From positions 49,322 to 113,321 of the forward strand of contig NZ_VLKU01000005.1 of NCBI RefSeq assembly GCF_007830335.1: a stretch of 64,000 nt of DNA, written 5' to 3'. Made by a program: the position numbers and the translations under genes. Numbering within the stretch: the first letter of the stretch is position 1; each line of letters starts with the position of its first letter. The stretch is from Paracoccus sulfuroxidans. GTDB lineage: Bacteria; Pseudomonadota; Alphaproteobacteria; Rhodobacterales; Rhodobacteraceae. Below, in pieces: positions 41,985-54,152 of this stretch. The notes below the pieces were generated by a model. That model was not told the origin of the DNA, did no database searches, and worked only from the letters and a program-made list of their open reading frames with translations.

Positions 41985-42972
41985 ATCCGCCGTTCTGATG
42001 CCAGCGCCATGCGTCGCCGATCATTTGCGGCAGGGTCGAGCGGTCCGGCTGCCACCCCAGCACCGAGATCGCCTTTTCGCTGCCCGAGACCAGCTTGACG
42101 GCATCGCCGCCCCGGCGCGGCCCCTCGGTCAGCGGCACGGGGCGGTTGGTCACATGGCGCGAATGGTCGATCACCTCGCGCACCGAGAAGCCGTTGCCGG
42201 TGCCCAGACAAAAGACCTCATGCCCGCCGGGCGCGACCTTGCCGTCCAGAAGATAGCGCAGCCCCAGCACATGCGCGTCGACCAGATCCATGACATGGAC
42301 ATAATCGCGGATGCAGGTGCCGTCGGGCGTCGGGTAGTCGGTGCCATGGATCGTCAGCGCCGGGCGCTTGCCATCGATGGCGTCCAGGATCAGCGGGACC
42401 AGATGCGTCTCGGGCTGATGGAATTCGCCCACCTCGGAATCGGGGTCGGCGCCCGCGACGTTGAAATAGCGGAAGATGACGCTCGACAGCCCGTCCGAGG
42501 CCCCGAAATCCTTCAGCATATCCTCGATGGCGCGCTTGCTGGCCCCATAGGCGTTCAGGGGCGTCTGGGGCGTGTTCTCGTCCAGAACCACGCCGTCATG
42601 ATCGCCATAAGTCGCGCAGGTCGAGGAAAAGACGAAGCTTTTCACCCCGGCCGCGACCGCCGCCTCAATGAGGTTCAGCGAGGCGCTGACATTGCCGCGC
42701 CAGTATTTGCCGGGCTCACGCATGGCCTCGCCCACCTGGCTGAGCGCGGCGAAATGCATGATCGCCACGGGGCGATGCTTGGCCAGCACCTCATCCAGAC
42801 GGGCGCGGTCCAGCAGGTCGCCTTGCTCGAAGGGGCCGAATTTCACCGCCTCGGCCCAGCCGGTGCACAGGTTGTCATAGGTGATTGGCTCAAAGCCTGC
42901 GTTGCGCAGAGCCTTGCACGCGTGCGAGCCGATATAGCCCGCACCGCCAGTAACAAGAACAGAAACAGCCAT
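41974..42972 (-). CDS. galE: UDP-glucose 4-epimerase
   Basis: A 332-residue extended SDR. The NAD loop is VTGGAGYIGSHACKAL at residues ~6-21. The catalytic Ser (SSTCATYGD) and Tyr-x3-Lys (YGASKRAIE) are present. It interconverts UDP-glucose and UDP-galactose, using the UDP-glucose produced by galU immediately upstream (3-base gap). Both enzymes feed the three glycosyltransferases that follow. Confidence 0.96.
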   Translation of the reverse strand: MAVSVLVTGGAGYIGSHACKALRNAGFEPITYDNLCTGWAEAVKFGPFEQGDLLDRARLDEVLAKHRPVAIMHFAALSQVGEAMREPGKYWRGNVSASLNLIEAAVAAGVKSFVFSSTCATYGDHDGVVLDENTPQTPLNAYGASKRAIEDMLKDFGASDGLSSVIFRYFNVAGADPDSEVGEFHQPETHLVPLILDAIDGKRPALTIHGTDYPTPDGTCIRDYVHVMDLVDAHVLGLRYLLDGKVAPGGHEVFCLGTGNGFSVREVIDHSRHVTNRPVPLTEGPRRGGDAVKLVSGSEKAISVLGWQPDRSTLPQMIGDAWRWHQNGGYER

Positions 42973-42975
42973 GGA

Positions 42976-43866
42976 TTACTCGGCAGCCTTCCGCATCGAC
43001 AGAAGCTCGGTCAGGTAGTCGCCGAATTCGTCCTTCAGCTCATCCCGGGCCAGACCGAAAGCCACGGTCGCCTGCAGGAAGCCCGCTTTCGAGCCGCAGT
43101 CGAAGCGCTGGCCGCGGAAGCGCAGGCCATAGACGTCGCGGCCTTCCTCGATCTCATCGGCAATCGCGTCGGTCAGCTGGATTTCCCCGCCCGAGCCCTG
43201 CTTCAGCTTGTTGAGGTTGTTCATCACCGAAGGCGCAAGGATATAGCGCCCGATCACCGCCAGATTCGACGGCGGGTTCGATTGCGGCTTTTCGACCATG
43301 CCCTTGGCGCGGACGATGGCGCCCATATCCTCTGCCACGTCCAGCACACCGTAAGACTTGGTCTTCTCGGGCGAGACTTCCATGGTGGCGACCATGCTGC
43401 CGCCGGTCTCTTCATAGGCTTCGACCATCTGCTGAAGGCAGGGCGGCTCACCCAGGATGACGTCATCGGTCAGGATGACGGCGAAAGGCTCATCGCCGAC
43501 CAGACGGCGCGCGCACCAGACGGCGTGGCCAAGGCCCAGCGCCTTGTGCTGGCGGATATAGGCAATCGCGCCGGAATCCATGTTGGTGTTGCGCAGAACG
43601 TCCAGAAGCTCGGTCTTGCCGGCTTTCTTGAGGTTCGACTCAAGTTCATGCGCATGGTCGAAGTAATCTTCCAGCGCGCCTTTGCCCCGCGAGGTGACAA
43701 AGATGAATTCGGTGATGCCAGCCGCACGAGCCTCGTCGATCGCGTATTGGATCAGCGGGCGGTCAACCAGGGTCATGATTTCCTTGGGAATACTTTTCGT
43801 GGCAGGCAGGAATCGCGTCCCCAGACCGGCAACCGGAAAAATAGCTTTGGAAACTTTGCGACTCAT
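42976..43866 (-). CDS. galU: UTP-glucose-1-phosphate uridylyltransferase
   Basis: A 296-residue nucleotidyltransferase making UDP-glucose. The N-terminal signature is FPVAGLGTRFLPATKSIPKE, with LVDRPLIQYAIDEA and the later VEKPQ substrate motif. An AGGAG site precedes the ATG at good spacing. It is the first gene of a six-gene minus-strand operon (galU, galE, GT4, GT2, GT14, sulfotransferase). A 103-base leader separates it from the GT2/kdsB/cysQ group. Confidence 0.97.
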   Translation of the reverse strand: MSRKVSKAIFPVAGLGTRFLPATKSIPKEIMTLVDRPLIQYAIDEARAAGITEFIFVTSRGKGALEDYFDHAHELESNLKKAGKTELLDVLRNTNMDSGAIAYIRQHKALGLGHAVWCARRLVGDEPFAVILTDDVILGEPPCLQQMVEAYEETGGSMVATMEVSPEKTKSYGVLDVAEDMGAIVRAKGMVEKPQSNPPSNLAVIGRYILAPSVMNNLNKLKQGSGGEIQLTDAIADEIEEGRDVYGLRFRGQRFDCGSKAGFLQATVAFGLARDELKDEFGDYLTELLSMRKAAE

Positions 43867-43969
43867 TGATTTGGTCTCCTGAATTGGACGCCCGTACTAA
43901 CGGTGCACTATCTGTTCGGTTCCGTGCCCGTCTACAATAGAGGCTGATGATATTCCGACCGCAAGATGC

Positions 43970-45241
43970 CTAGCCACTTGGATTTTCGTTAGGTCTGGCA
44001 TCAAATGGCCCATCTGATGCATTGATTTCGGCGTAAATGCCCATTTCGCGCCGGATCCGCTGGCCGCGCGGCATCATCATCAGGGCCGAATCACCCGGCT
44101 GCGAGGCGCCCCAAAGCCCACCATGCTGCTCCCACCAGCCCTGCGGCGTCAGCGCGCGGCGATGGGGCAGAAAGCTGGGCGTCAGAAGCAGTATACGCGC
44201 AACTTGCCCCTCGGTCACGGCCTGCGCGGCCTGCCTGCGCAGCGTGGCCGCGTGCCAGTGCCAACCGGCCAGATGCAGCTCTGGCTTGCGGGGTCGGGCG
44301 GGCATCGGAAGGAACTCGGGCGGAGGCGGCTCTGACCAGCCCGAAGGCGGCGGATTAGGCGTCCTGACCGAGGCGATCCCCTGTTCCAGCGTTCGCAGGA
44401 TCGGCGCGATCTGCGAGGGATCGATGCGCCCCGCCACCATCTGCCGCATGACGCGCAGCTTCTGATAGCGGCGCAGGTCGTCCAGATGCCCGCCGTGGCG
44501 CGCCGCGAAGATCGCGGCCGAACGCCCGATGGTCGTCAGATCCAGCGGCACCCCGCCCCGCAGCCGCACCGCAGCCGCCGCCACGCCATGCACTACCTGC
44601 GCCTTGGGCACGATGGCGGTCAGCCCGGTCGGGAAGCGCCGGGCCAGCCGCATATTCACGTCGCTTTCATCCAGAAAATAGGTGAAAGCCGGGTCAAAAC
44701 CGCCAATCTCGGTCAGGGCGGAACGGCGGAAGGCGCAATTCGTGCCGACTGTGCCGACCGGGCAGCCGCCCTCGACCCCCAGCAGGGCCGGGCCCTTGAC
44801 GGTGATGGGATAGGTGGTGCCCGAAGGCGTCACGCGCTCGGCCGTGACCTGCCAGCGCAGCCCGTCAGGGCCGCGCGTGCGTCCGGTCGCGGCAATCACC
44901 CGATCATCGGCAAAGCTTGCGGCCAGCGCCTCAGCCCAGCCGGGCTCGGCCGTTGCGTCATCGTCGATGAAGGCCACAACCGGCCCTGCCGCCGCCGCGA
45001 TGCCCGCGTTCCGCGCCAGCGAAATATTCGGCGTGTCGAAGCGGATGCGCTTCAGCGGCAGATCGGGTCGGATGTCGATGGAGCCACCATCCGCGACCAG
45101 AATGACCTCGAATCGGGGATGGGTCTGCTGTTCCAGCGACAGAAGGCACAGCGCCAGTTCCGAGGGACGCTTGTGCGACACGACCACGATGCTGAGCGCG
45201 GGACCCTGCCCCGCGCCCGGATCCCTGGGATCAGCGGTCAA
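43970..45241 (-). CDS. Glycosyltransferase family 2
   Basis: A 423-residue protein. The N-terminal ~250 residues are a GT2 domain (SIVVVSHKRPSELALCLLSL; AFIDDDATAEPGWAEAL; GTNCAFRRSALTEIGGFD; FLDESDVNMRL). The C-terminal ~170 residues have no motif I recognise but include a WHWHAATLRRQA segment. It overlaps kdsB by 4 bases. The acceptor is unknown; with kdsB upstream, a Kdo-containing surface glycan is plausible. Confidence 0.86.
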   Translation of the reverse strand: MTADPRDPGAGQGPALSIVVVSHKRPSELALCLLSLEQQTHPRFEVILVADGGSIDIRPDLPLKRIRFDTPNISLARNAGIAAAAGPVVAFIDDDATAEPGWAEALAASFADDRVIAATGRTRGPDGLRWQVTAERVTPSGTTYPITVKGPALLGVEGGCPVGTVGTNCAFRRSALTEIGGFDPAFTYFLDESDVNMRLARRFPTGLTAIVPKAQVVHGVAAAAVRLRGGVPLDLTTIGRSAAIFAARHGGHLDDLRRYQKLRVMRQMVAGRIDPSQIAPILRTLEQGIASVRTPNPPPSGWSEPPPPEFLPMPARPRKPELHLAGWHWHAATLRRQAAQAVTEGQVARILLLTPSFLPHRRALTPQGWWEQHGGLWGASQPGDSALMMMPRGQRIRREMGIYAEINASDGPFDARPNENPSG

Positions 45242-46038
45242 GCGATGCCCATGCGCTGCATCATTGCCTCAAGCTTCGGGACGTCGGAGGGGTTGTTCAG
45301 CTCCCAGAACTCGCGGCCACGGGCTTCAACCTCGACGCAGAGGATGCGGCGCCCGCGCTCGAGAAAGCGCAGCTGTTCGAGCCCTTCGAGGACCTCGCAG
45401 CGGCCCTCGCCCCAGCTGGGGTATTCGGCCAGCGCGGCGGGGCGGTAGGCATAAACGCCGACATGGTGAAAGACCGGGGTCGGATCGCTGGGGCCAAAGT
45501 CCGCAGCAGCGAAGGGAATGACCTCTTTCGAGAAATACATCGCCCGCATGTCGTCGCCGAAGACGGCGGTGGTGCCACCCACCCGGCCTGCCACGCGGTC
45601 GGCGATCAGATCCGAGCGCATCGCGCCCGAGCAGCGCAGCACCGGCGTTGCGACATCCGCACCCGGATCGGCGCGCAAACCCTTGACCAGCTCCTCGACG
45701 AACCAGGCGGGGGTCAGCGGCGCGTCGCCCTGCAGGTTGACCACGATCTCGGGTGAGAGGCCCAGATTGGCGACGGCTTCCGCGCAACGCTCGGTGCCGT
45801 TGCGCGCCTCGGTCGAGGTCATCGCGACCTCGGCCCCGAAGCCCTGCGCATGCTCGGCAATGCGGGCATCGTCGGTCGCGACGATCACCCGGTCGATGCC
45901 GGGAACGGCCATGGCTGCGTCCCAGCTGCGCCGGATCAGGCTGAGCGGCTGGCCCTGATGGCCGCGCAATTCGACCAGCGGCTTGCCGGGATAACGGGTC
46001 GAGGCATGCCGCGCGGGAATGATCAGAACGACGGACAT
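45238..46038 (-). CDS. kdsB: CMP-Kdo synthetase (3-deoxy-manno-octulosonate cytidylyltransferase)
   Basis: A 266-residue enzyme that activates Kdo with CTP for lipopolysaccharide or capsule linkers. The start reads IPARHASTRYPGKPLVELRG, followed by RVIVATDDARIAEHA and VNLQGDAPL. It lies 3 bases after cysQ and overlaps the GT2 gene by 4. A second kdsB may exist elsewhere if this copy serves a capsule. That cannot be judged here. Confidence 0.94.
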   Translation of the reverse strand: MSVVLIIPARHASTRYPGKPLVELRGHQGQPLSLIRRSWDAAMAVPGIDRVIVATDDARIAEHAQGFGAEVAMTSTEARNGTERCAEAVANLGLSPEIVVNLQGDAPLTPAWFVEELVKGLRADPGADVATPVLRCSGAMRSDLIADRVAGRVGGTTAVFGDDMRAMYFSKEVIPFAAADFGPSDPTPVFHHVGVYAYRPAALAEYPSWGEGRCEVLEGLEQLRFLERGRRILCVEVEARGREFWELNNPSDVPKLEAMMQRMGIA

Positions 46039-46041
46039 GGA

Positions 46042-46839
46042 TCAGTCCTTGGCCAGCAGGACGCCGGGGGCGAAGGCGATGAAGAAGGGGTTGTCGAAGC
46101 CCGGCTTGCCATAGGCCAGCGGCGTGTGATCGTCGAAACGCACCACCTGACCGCCCGCGCCGCGCAGCACCGCATCACCCGCCGCCGTGTCCCACTCCAT
46201 CGTGCGGCCCAGACGCGGGTAAAGATCGGCCTCGCCGGTCGCGACCAGACAGAATTTCAGCGACGAACCCGCCGAGGTCATGTCGCGTACCGCATAGCGG
46301 GCGATATAATCGTCGGTCGCCTGATCGCGGTGCGATTTCGAGGCGACGACCATCAGGCCGCGATTGTCGGGCATGCTGTTGACGCCGATGGGCGAGATTT
46401 CGCCGGGCTGGTCGCCGAAGGGCGCCATTTCCTCGACCGCGCCGCCTTCTGCGGTGGTGTAGAACAGCCGCGACTTCGCGGGCGCATAGACCACGCCAAA
46501 GCGCGGCACGCCGTTTTCCACATAGGCGATATTGACGGTGAAATCGCCCCGGCGCTGGACGAATTCCTTGGTGCCATCCAGCGGATCGACGATCAGGAAG
46601 GTCGAGACCGACTGGCCATGCGTGCCCGCCTGTTCCTCGGTCACCAGCGGAATATCCGGGAATTCTGCCCGCAAACCTGCAGAAATCAGGGCATCTGCGG
46701 CCTCATCGGCTTCGGTCACCGGCGAGGCGTCGGATTTTGTCCGGACGTCGAAATCCTCGGCATTGTAGATCTTCATGATCTCATCCCCGGCCTTCAGGGC
46801 GAGGCGGCGCATTTCAGCGATCATTCGATCGAATTGCAT
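46042..46839 (-). CDS. cysQ: 3'(2'),5'-bisphosphate nucleotidase
   Basis: A 265-residue inositol-monophosphatase-fold enzyme that hydrolyses PAP to AMP. The metal-site motifs are VTEEQAG and DPLDGTKEFVQRRGDFTVNI, with WDTAAGDAVLRGAGG near the C-terminus. PAP is the by-product of PAPS-dependent sulfotransferases, so its presence next to the sulfotransferase operon is functionally coherent. It is the first gene of cysQ-kdsB-GT2 and is divergent from the ABC permease. Confidence 0.93.
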   Translation of the reverse strand: MQFDRMIAEMRRLALKAGDEIMKIYNAEDFDVRTKSDASPVTEADEAADALISAGLRAEFPDIPLVTEEQAGTHGQSVSTFLIVDPLDGTKEFVQRRGDFTVNIAYVENGVPRFGVVYAPAKSRLFYTTAEGGAVEEMAPFGDQPGEISPIGVNSMPDNRGLMVVASKSHRDQATDDYIARYAVRDMTSAGSSLKFCLVATGEADLYPRLGRTMEWDTAAGDAVLRGAGGQVVRFDDHTPLAYGKPGFDNPFFIAFAPGVLLAKD

Positions 46840-46965
46840 CCGTTTTCCTTTCCGTTCCCGAGCCTCATGCCGAGAGCCCGATTGAACACCGTGTCTGCGA
46901 TCCTTATGATGCTGCGGATCGCAATGGGCAAGCGCCCGGCCGTTTTGTCAGAGTGCAGCATAACG

Positions 46966-47787
46966 ATGTTTGAACAGCGCCAGAACCGGAACATGCTTCA
47001 GGCCGCGTTCACGACGCTTTCGCTGATCTATCATGTCACCGTGAACGAGCTGCGCAAAGGCCAGCGCAACGCCGTGGTCGGGCTGCTGATGACGCTGGTG
47101 CAGGGGCTGGTGATGATCATCGGCTTTTACGCGATGTTCTGGATCATCGGCGTGCGCAAATCGCCCATCCGGGGCGATTTCATCGTCTATATCATGACCG
47201 GGATCTTCATGTTCATGGCCCATTCACAGGCCATCGGCGCGGTCTCATCTGCCGGGAACCCGACCAATGCGATGATGATGCACGGGCCGATGAACACGGC
47301 GATCAGCATTTCCGCCGCGGCACTGGCGACGCTTTACCGCCAGACCTTCTCCAGCCTGGTGATCCTGACCGGCTATAATGCGCTGATCAATCCGATCCAT
47401 CTGGAGAATCCGCTGGCCTGCTATGGCATGCTGCTGTTGGCGTGGTTTTCAGGCTGTTGCATCGGGCTGATCTTCCTGGCCCTTCGCCCCTGGTGGCCCG
47501 AGGCCGCCAAGATTCTGTCGCAGTTCTATCAGCGCATCAACATGCTGGCCTCGGGCAAGATGTTCGTCGCCAACACCCTGCCGCTGTTCATGCTGCACAT
47601 GTTCGCCTGGAACCCGCTGTTTCACATCATCGACCAGACGCGCGGATTCGCCTTCATCAACTATTCGCCCCGCAACTCGAACATCAGCTATCCGATCTAT
47701 GTGACGCTGGCGCTTCTGATGATCGGGCTGATGGCCGAGTTCGTGACCCGCAGATCCGCCTCGATCAGCTGGAACGCCGCGAGATAA
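46966..47787 (+). CDS. ABC-2-type polysaccharide export permease (KpsM-like)
   Basis: A 273-residue permease with about six helices (LMTLVQGLVMIIGFYAMFWI; FMFMAHSQAIGAV; PLACYGMLLLAWFSGCCIGL). It resembles the membrane part of ABC-2 exporters for capsule or O-antigen polymers. The ATPase partner is not next to it, nor are KpsC/S/E/D-like genes. I chose ATG 46966 because family members begin close to this; an ATG at 46867 would add 33 unusual residues. It is divergent from cysQ. Confidence 0.82.
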   Translation: MFEQRQNRNMLQAAFTTLSLIYHVTVNELRKGQRNAVVGLLMTLVQGLVMIIGFYAMFWIIGVRKSPIRGDFIVYIMTGIFMFMAHSQAIGAVSSAGNPTNAMMMHGPMNTAISISAAALATLYRQTFSSLVILTGYNALINPIHLENPLACYGMLLLAWFSGCCIGLIFLALRPWWPEAAKILSQFYQRINMLASGKMFVANTLPLFMLHMFAWNPLFHIIDQTRGFAFINYSPRNSNISYPIYVTLALLMIGLMAEFVTRRSASISWNAAR

Positions 47788-47869
47788 GCCGTTTCATGTT
47801 GCCCCTGACCTACCAACTTCCGCAGCAGACGGCGTGCCAAATAATGACCAAATTGGCCTGCACGCCAAA

Positions 47870-47898
47870 CTTGCAGGCCGTCGGAGCCCTTCCTATAT
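47870..47898 (+). promoter_or_regulatory. Sigma-32 (heat-shock) promoter of dnaK
   Basis: CTTG (47870-47873) and CCTATAT (47892-47898) are 18 bases apart, matching the alphaproteobacterial RpoH pattern CTTG-N17/18-CYTATNT. It lies about 120 bases before dnaK. Confidence 0.72.
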
Positions 47899-48018
47899 AC
47901 TCGATTGAACACGGCCGGAGCGGCATGACGCGCCGGTCAAATCAATCAATGGGATCGGGTTTCACGGGGGCCGTAATCGGACCCGCAACCCTTAAATCGC
48001 CGCAAGAAAGGTTATAGA

Positions 48019-49935
<1,917 letters not shown>

Positions 49936-49950
49936 GTGCGACTAACAGAT

Positions 49951-49976
49951 CGGCCCGCAGCGCAAGCCGCGGGCCG
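49951..49976 (+). promoter_or_regulatory. Stem-loop between dnaK and dnaJ
   Basis: A perfect 8-bp stem (CGGCCCGC / GCGGGCCG) with a 10-base loop sits in the dnaK-dnaJ gap. There is no U-run, so it may stabilise the dnaK mRNA or weaken read-through rather than terminate. Confidence 0.5.
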
Positions 49977-50008
49977 GTCATCTCTTGAAAGGCCGAGCGT
50001 TACTCAAG

Positions 50009-51166
50009 ATGTCAAAACGTGATTACTACGATGTGCTTGGTGTCGGTCGCACAGCCTCCGCTGACGAGATCAAGAAGGCCTATCGCAGCAAGGCCAAGGA
50101 ACTGCACCCGGATCGCAACAATGATTGCAAGAAATCCGAGGCTGCGTTCAAGGAAGTCAACGAAGCCTACGAATGCCTGAAGGACGGCCAGCGCAAGGCG
50201 GCCTATGACCGCTTCGGCCATTCCGCCTTCGAACATGGCGGCATGGGCGGTTTCGGGCGCGGCAATGGTCAGGGCGATTTCGGCTCGGCCTTTGCGGATG
50301 TGTTCGAGGATCTCTTCGGCGACATGATGGGCCGCCGCGGCGGTCAGGGCGGACGCCAGCGCGCCAGCCGCGGGCAGGACCTGCGCTACAACCTGCGCGT
50401 CTCGCTGGAAGAAGCGTTCACCGGCATCCAGAAGGCGATCACCGTTCCCGGCTCGGTCGCCTGCGAGGCCTGCAGCGGCACCGGCGCGGAAGGCTCGGTT
50501 GAGCCTGCGACCTGCCCCACCTGTTCGGGCATGGGCAAGGTGCGCGCCAGCCAGGGCTTCTTCACGGTCGAGCGGACCTGCCCCACCTGTAACGGTCAGG
50601 GCCAGATCATCAAGAATCCCTGTCAGGAATGCCACGGCGCGGGCCGGATCGAAAAGGAACGCAGCCTTTCGGTCAATATCCCCGCAGGCGTCGAAACCGG
50701 CACCCGCATCCGCCTTGCAGGCGAGGGTGAGGCCGGAATGCGCGGCGGTCCGGCGGGCGATCTGTATATCTTCATCGAGGTCAAGGAACACCCGATCTTC
50801 ATCCGCGACGGCAAGATGCTGGCCTGCCAGATCCCCGTCAGCATGGCGACGGCGGCTCTGGGCGGTGAAATCGAGGTTCCGACCATCGACGGCGGACGCT
50901 CTCGGGTCAAGGTGCCCTCGGGCACCCAGTCGGGCAAGCAGCTTCGCCTGCGCGCCAAGGGCATGCCGCCTCTGCGCCACGGCGCGGGCATGAATGGCGA
51001 GCCGGGCGACATGCTGATCGAACTGGCCGTCGAGACCCCGGTGAACCTGACCGCGCGGCAAAAGGAACTGCTGCGCGAGTTCGAGGACATCAAGGCCGAC
51101 AACAGCCCCCAGACTTCCGGTTTCTTCCAGAAGATCAAAGGGTTCTGGGACGAGATGAAAAGCTGA
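50009..51166 (+). CDS. dnaJ: Hsp40 co-chaperone DnaJ
   Basis: A 385-residue type I J-protein that stimulates DnaK. The J domain (residues 4-70) contains the HPD motif in KELHPDRN. A Gly/Phe-rich linker follows (~75-120). Four zinc-finger repeats of CxxCxGxG type are present ([32 protein letters not shown]). C-terminal substrate domains complete it. ATG 50009 gives the family start [12 protein letters not shown]. Confidence 0.99.
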   Translation: MSKRDYYDVLGVGRTASADEIKKAYRSKAKELHPDRNNDCKKSEAAFKEVNEAYECLKDGQRKAAYDRFGHSAFEHGGMGGFGRGNGQGDFGSAFADVFEDLFGDMMGRRGGQGGRQRASRGQDLRYNLRVSLEEAFTGIQKAITVPGSVACEACSGTGAEGSVEPATCPTCSGMGKVRASQGFFTVERTCPTCNGQGQIIKNPCQECHGAGRIEKERSLSVNIPAGVETGTRIRLAGEGEAGMRGGPAGDLYIFIEVKEHPIFIRDGKMLACQIPVSMATAALGGEIEVPTIDGGRSRVKVPSGTQSGKQLRLRAKGMPPLRHGAGMNGEPGDMLIELAVETPVNLTARQKELLREFEDIKADNSPQTSGFFQKIKGFWDEMKS

Positions 51167-51239
51167 CCAGACACGCCCGGTGGCCCATGGCCCCGGGCGC
51201 GTTAACCTGTCGTTCATCCTCGCATGCGAACTTTGGGGC

Positions 51240-52028
51240 ATGAGCCCGAATCGCGCCTTTCACGAAGCCCCTCTGCCGCTCTTCTCCCCCGCCGGGGATG
51301 AAGCAATTGTGCCCTCGGGCTTTCGCGGCCAGGAGGCCGCACCGGACCCGAAAACCCCCAGCTATCTGGCCGATCACCGCGCGCGTCTGCGCGACCGCTT
51401 CATGCAGGGCGGGGCCGAGGCGCTGCCCGATTACGAATTGCTGGAACTGGTGCTGTTTCGCGCCATTCCCCGACAAGACGTCAAGCCTTTGGCTCGTCGG
51501 CTGATCGAAAAATTCGGCGATTTCAACAGGGTGATCTCGGCTGTGCCCGCCCGGCTGGCCGAGGTGGCAGGCGTGGGCCCCGCCGTGGTGATCGAACTCA
51601 AGATCATCGAGGCGGCAGCGGCGCGGCTTGCACGTTCTCGCGTGATGCATCGCCCGGTGCTGGCGGGCTGGGACGCGCTGCTGGACTATTGCCACACCGC
51701 CATGGCGCATCGAGAGATCGAGCAGTTCCGCGTTCTCTACCTCGACCGCAAGAACGTCCTGATCGCCGATGAGGAGCAGGGGCGCGGCACGGTCGACCAT
51801 GTCCCCGTCTACCCGCGAGAGATCATGCGCCGCGCGTTGGAGTTGAACGCCAGCGCGATGATTCTGGTCCATAACCACCCCTCAGGCGACCCCACCCCGT
51901 CCGAGGCGGATATCGTCATGACCGGGCGCATCGTCTCAGCCGCCGATGTCATGGGAATCACGGTCCATGATCACCTGATCATCGGGAAGTCGCGCGAACT
52001 CAGCTTCCGCAGCGAGGGGCTGCTCTGA
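51240..52028 (+). CDS. radC: RadC-family JAB/MPN protein
   Basis: A 262-residue protein. Residues ~45-120 have a helix-hairpin-helix region (LARRLIEKFGDFNRVISAVP). The C-terminal half is a JAMM metalloprotease-like domain with HNHPSGDPTPSEAD (His-x-His-x10-Asp). The DNA-repair label is historical and the activity is unproven. I chose ATG 51240; an upstream GTG at 51180 adds 20 residues without family support. Confidence 0.92.
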   Translation: MSPNRAFHEAPLPLFSPAGDEAIVPSGFRGQEAAPDPKTPSYLADHRARLRDRFMQGGAEALPDYELLELVLFRAIPRQDVKPLARRLIEKFGDFNRVISAVPARLAEVAGVGPAVVIELKIIEAAAARLARSRVMHRPVLAGWDALLDYCHTAMAHREIEQFRVLYLDRKNVLIADEEQGRGTVDHVPVYPREIMRRALELNASAMILVHNHPSGDPTPSEADIVMTGRIVSAADVMGITVHDHLIIGKSRELSFRSEGLL

Positions 52029-52159
52029 TGCCCCCGATGTGAGCGGAAACATCCTGCCCTGCGCTACTTGGACGCAACAGAAATCCCACACCTGAGACCA
52101 TTTGCGCATCCGCTCCAGCTTAGCCCCGCTGGACTGACTGTAATTTGATCGCTAGAACC

Positions 52160-52173
52160 GCCCTCGCGAGGGC
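52160..52173. promoter_or_regulatory. 14-base palindrome in the bc1 operon leader
   Basis: GCCCTCGCGAGGGC is perfectly self-complementary and lies 62 bases before the Rieske start codon, after an AT-rich stretch (TGTAATTTGATC). It could be an operator or a 5' hairpin. Confidence 0.4.
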
Positions 52174-52234
52174 TGTGTATTTAGCGGCCCGTTTCGACAT
52201 ATGGCCCTTTGGGGCAAAAATGGAGATCAGACCC

Positions 52235-54140
<1,906 letters not shown>

Positions 54141-54152
54141 GGAGAGGCAACA

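Noticed and set aside
45850..46965. Upstream extension of the KpsM-like permease frame through cysQ
   Set aside because: It is the reverse of cysQ and kdsB; family length and the ATG at 46966 (or at most 46867) fit better.
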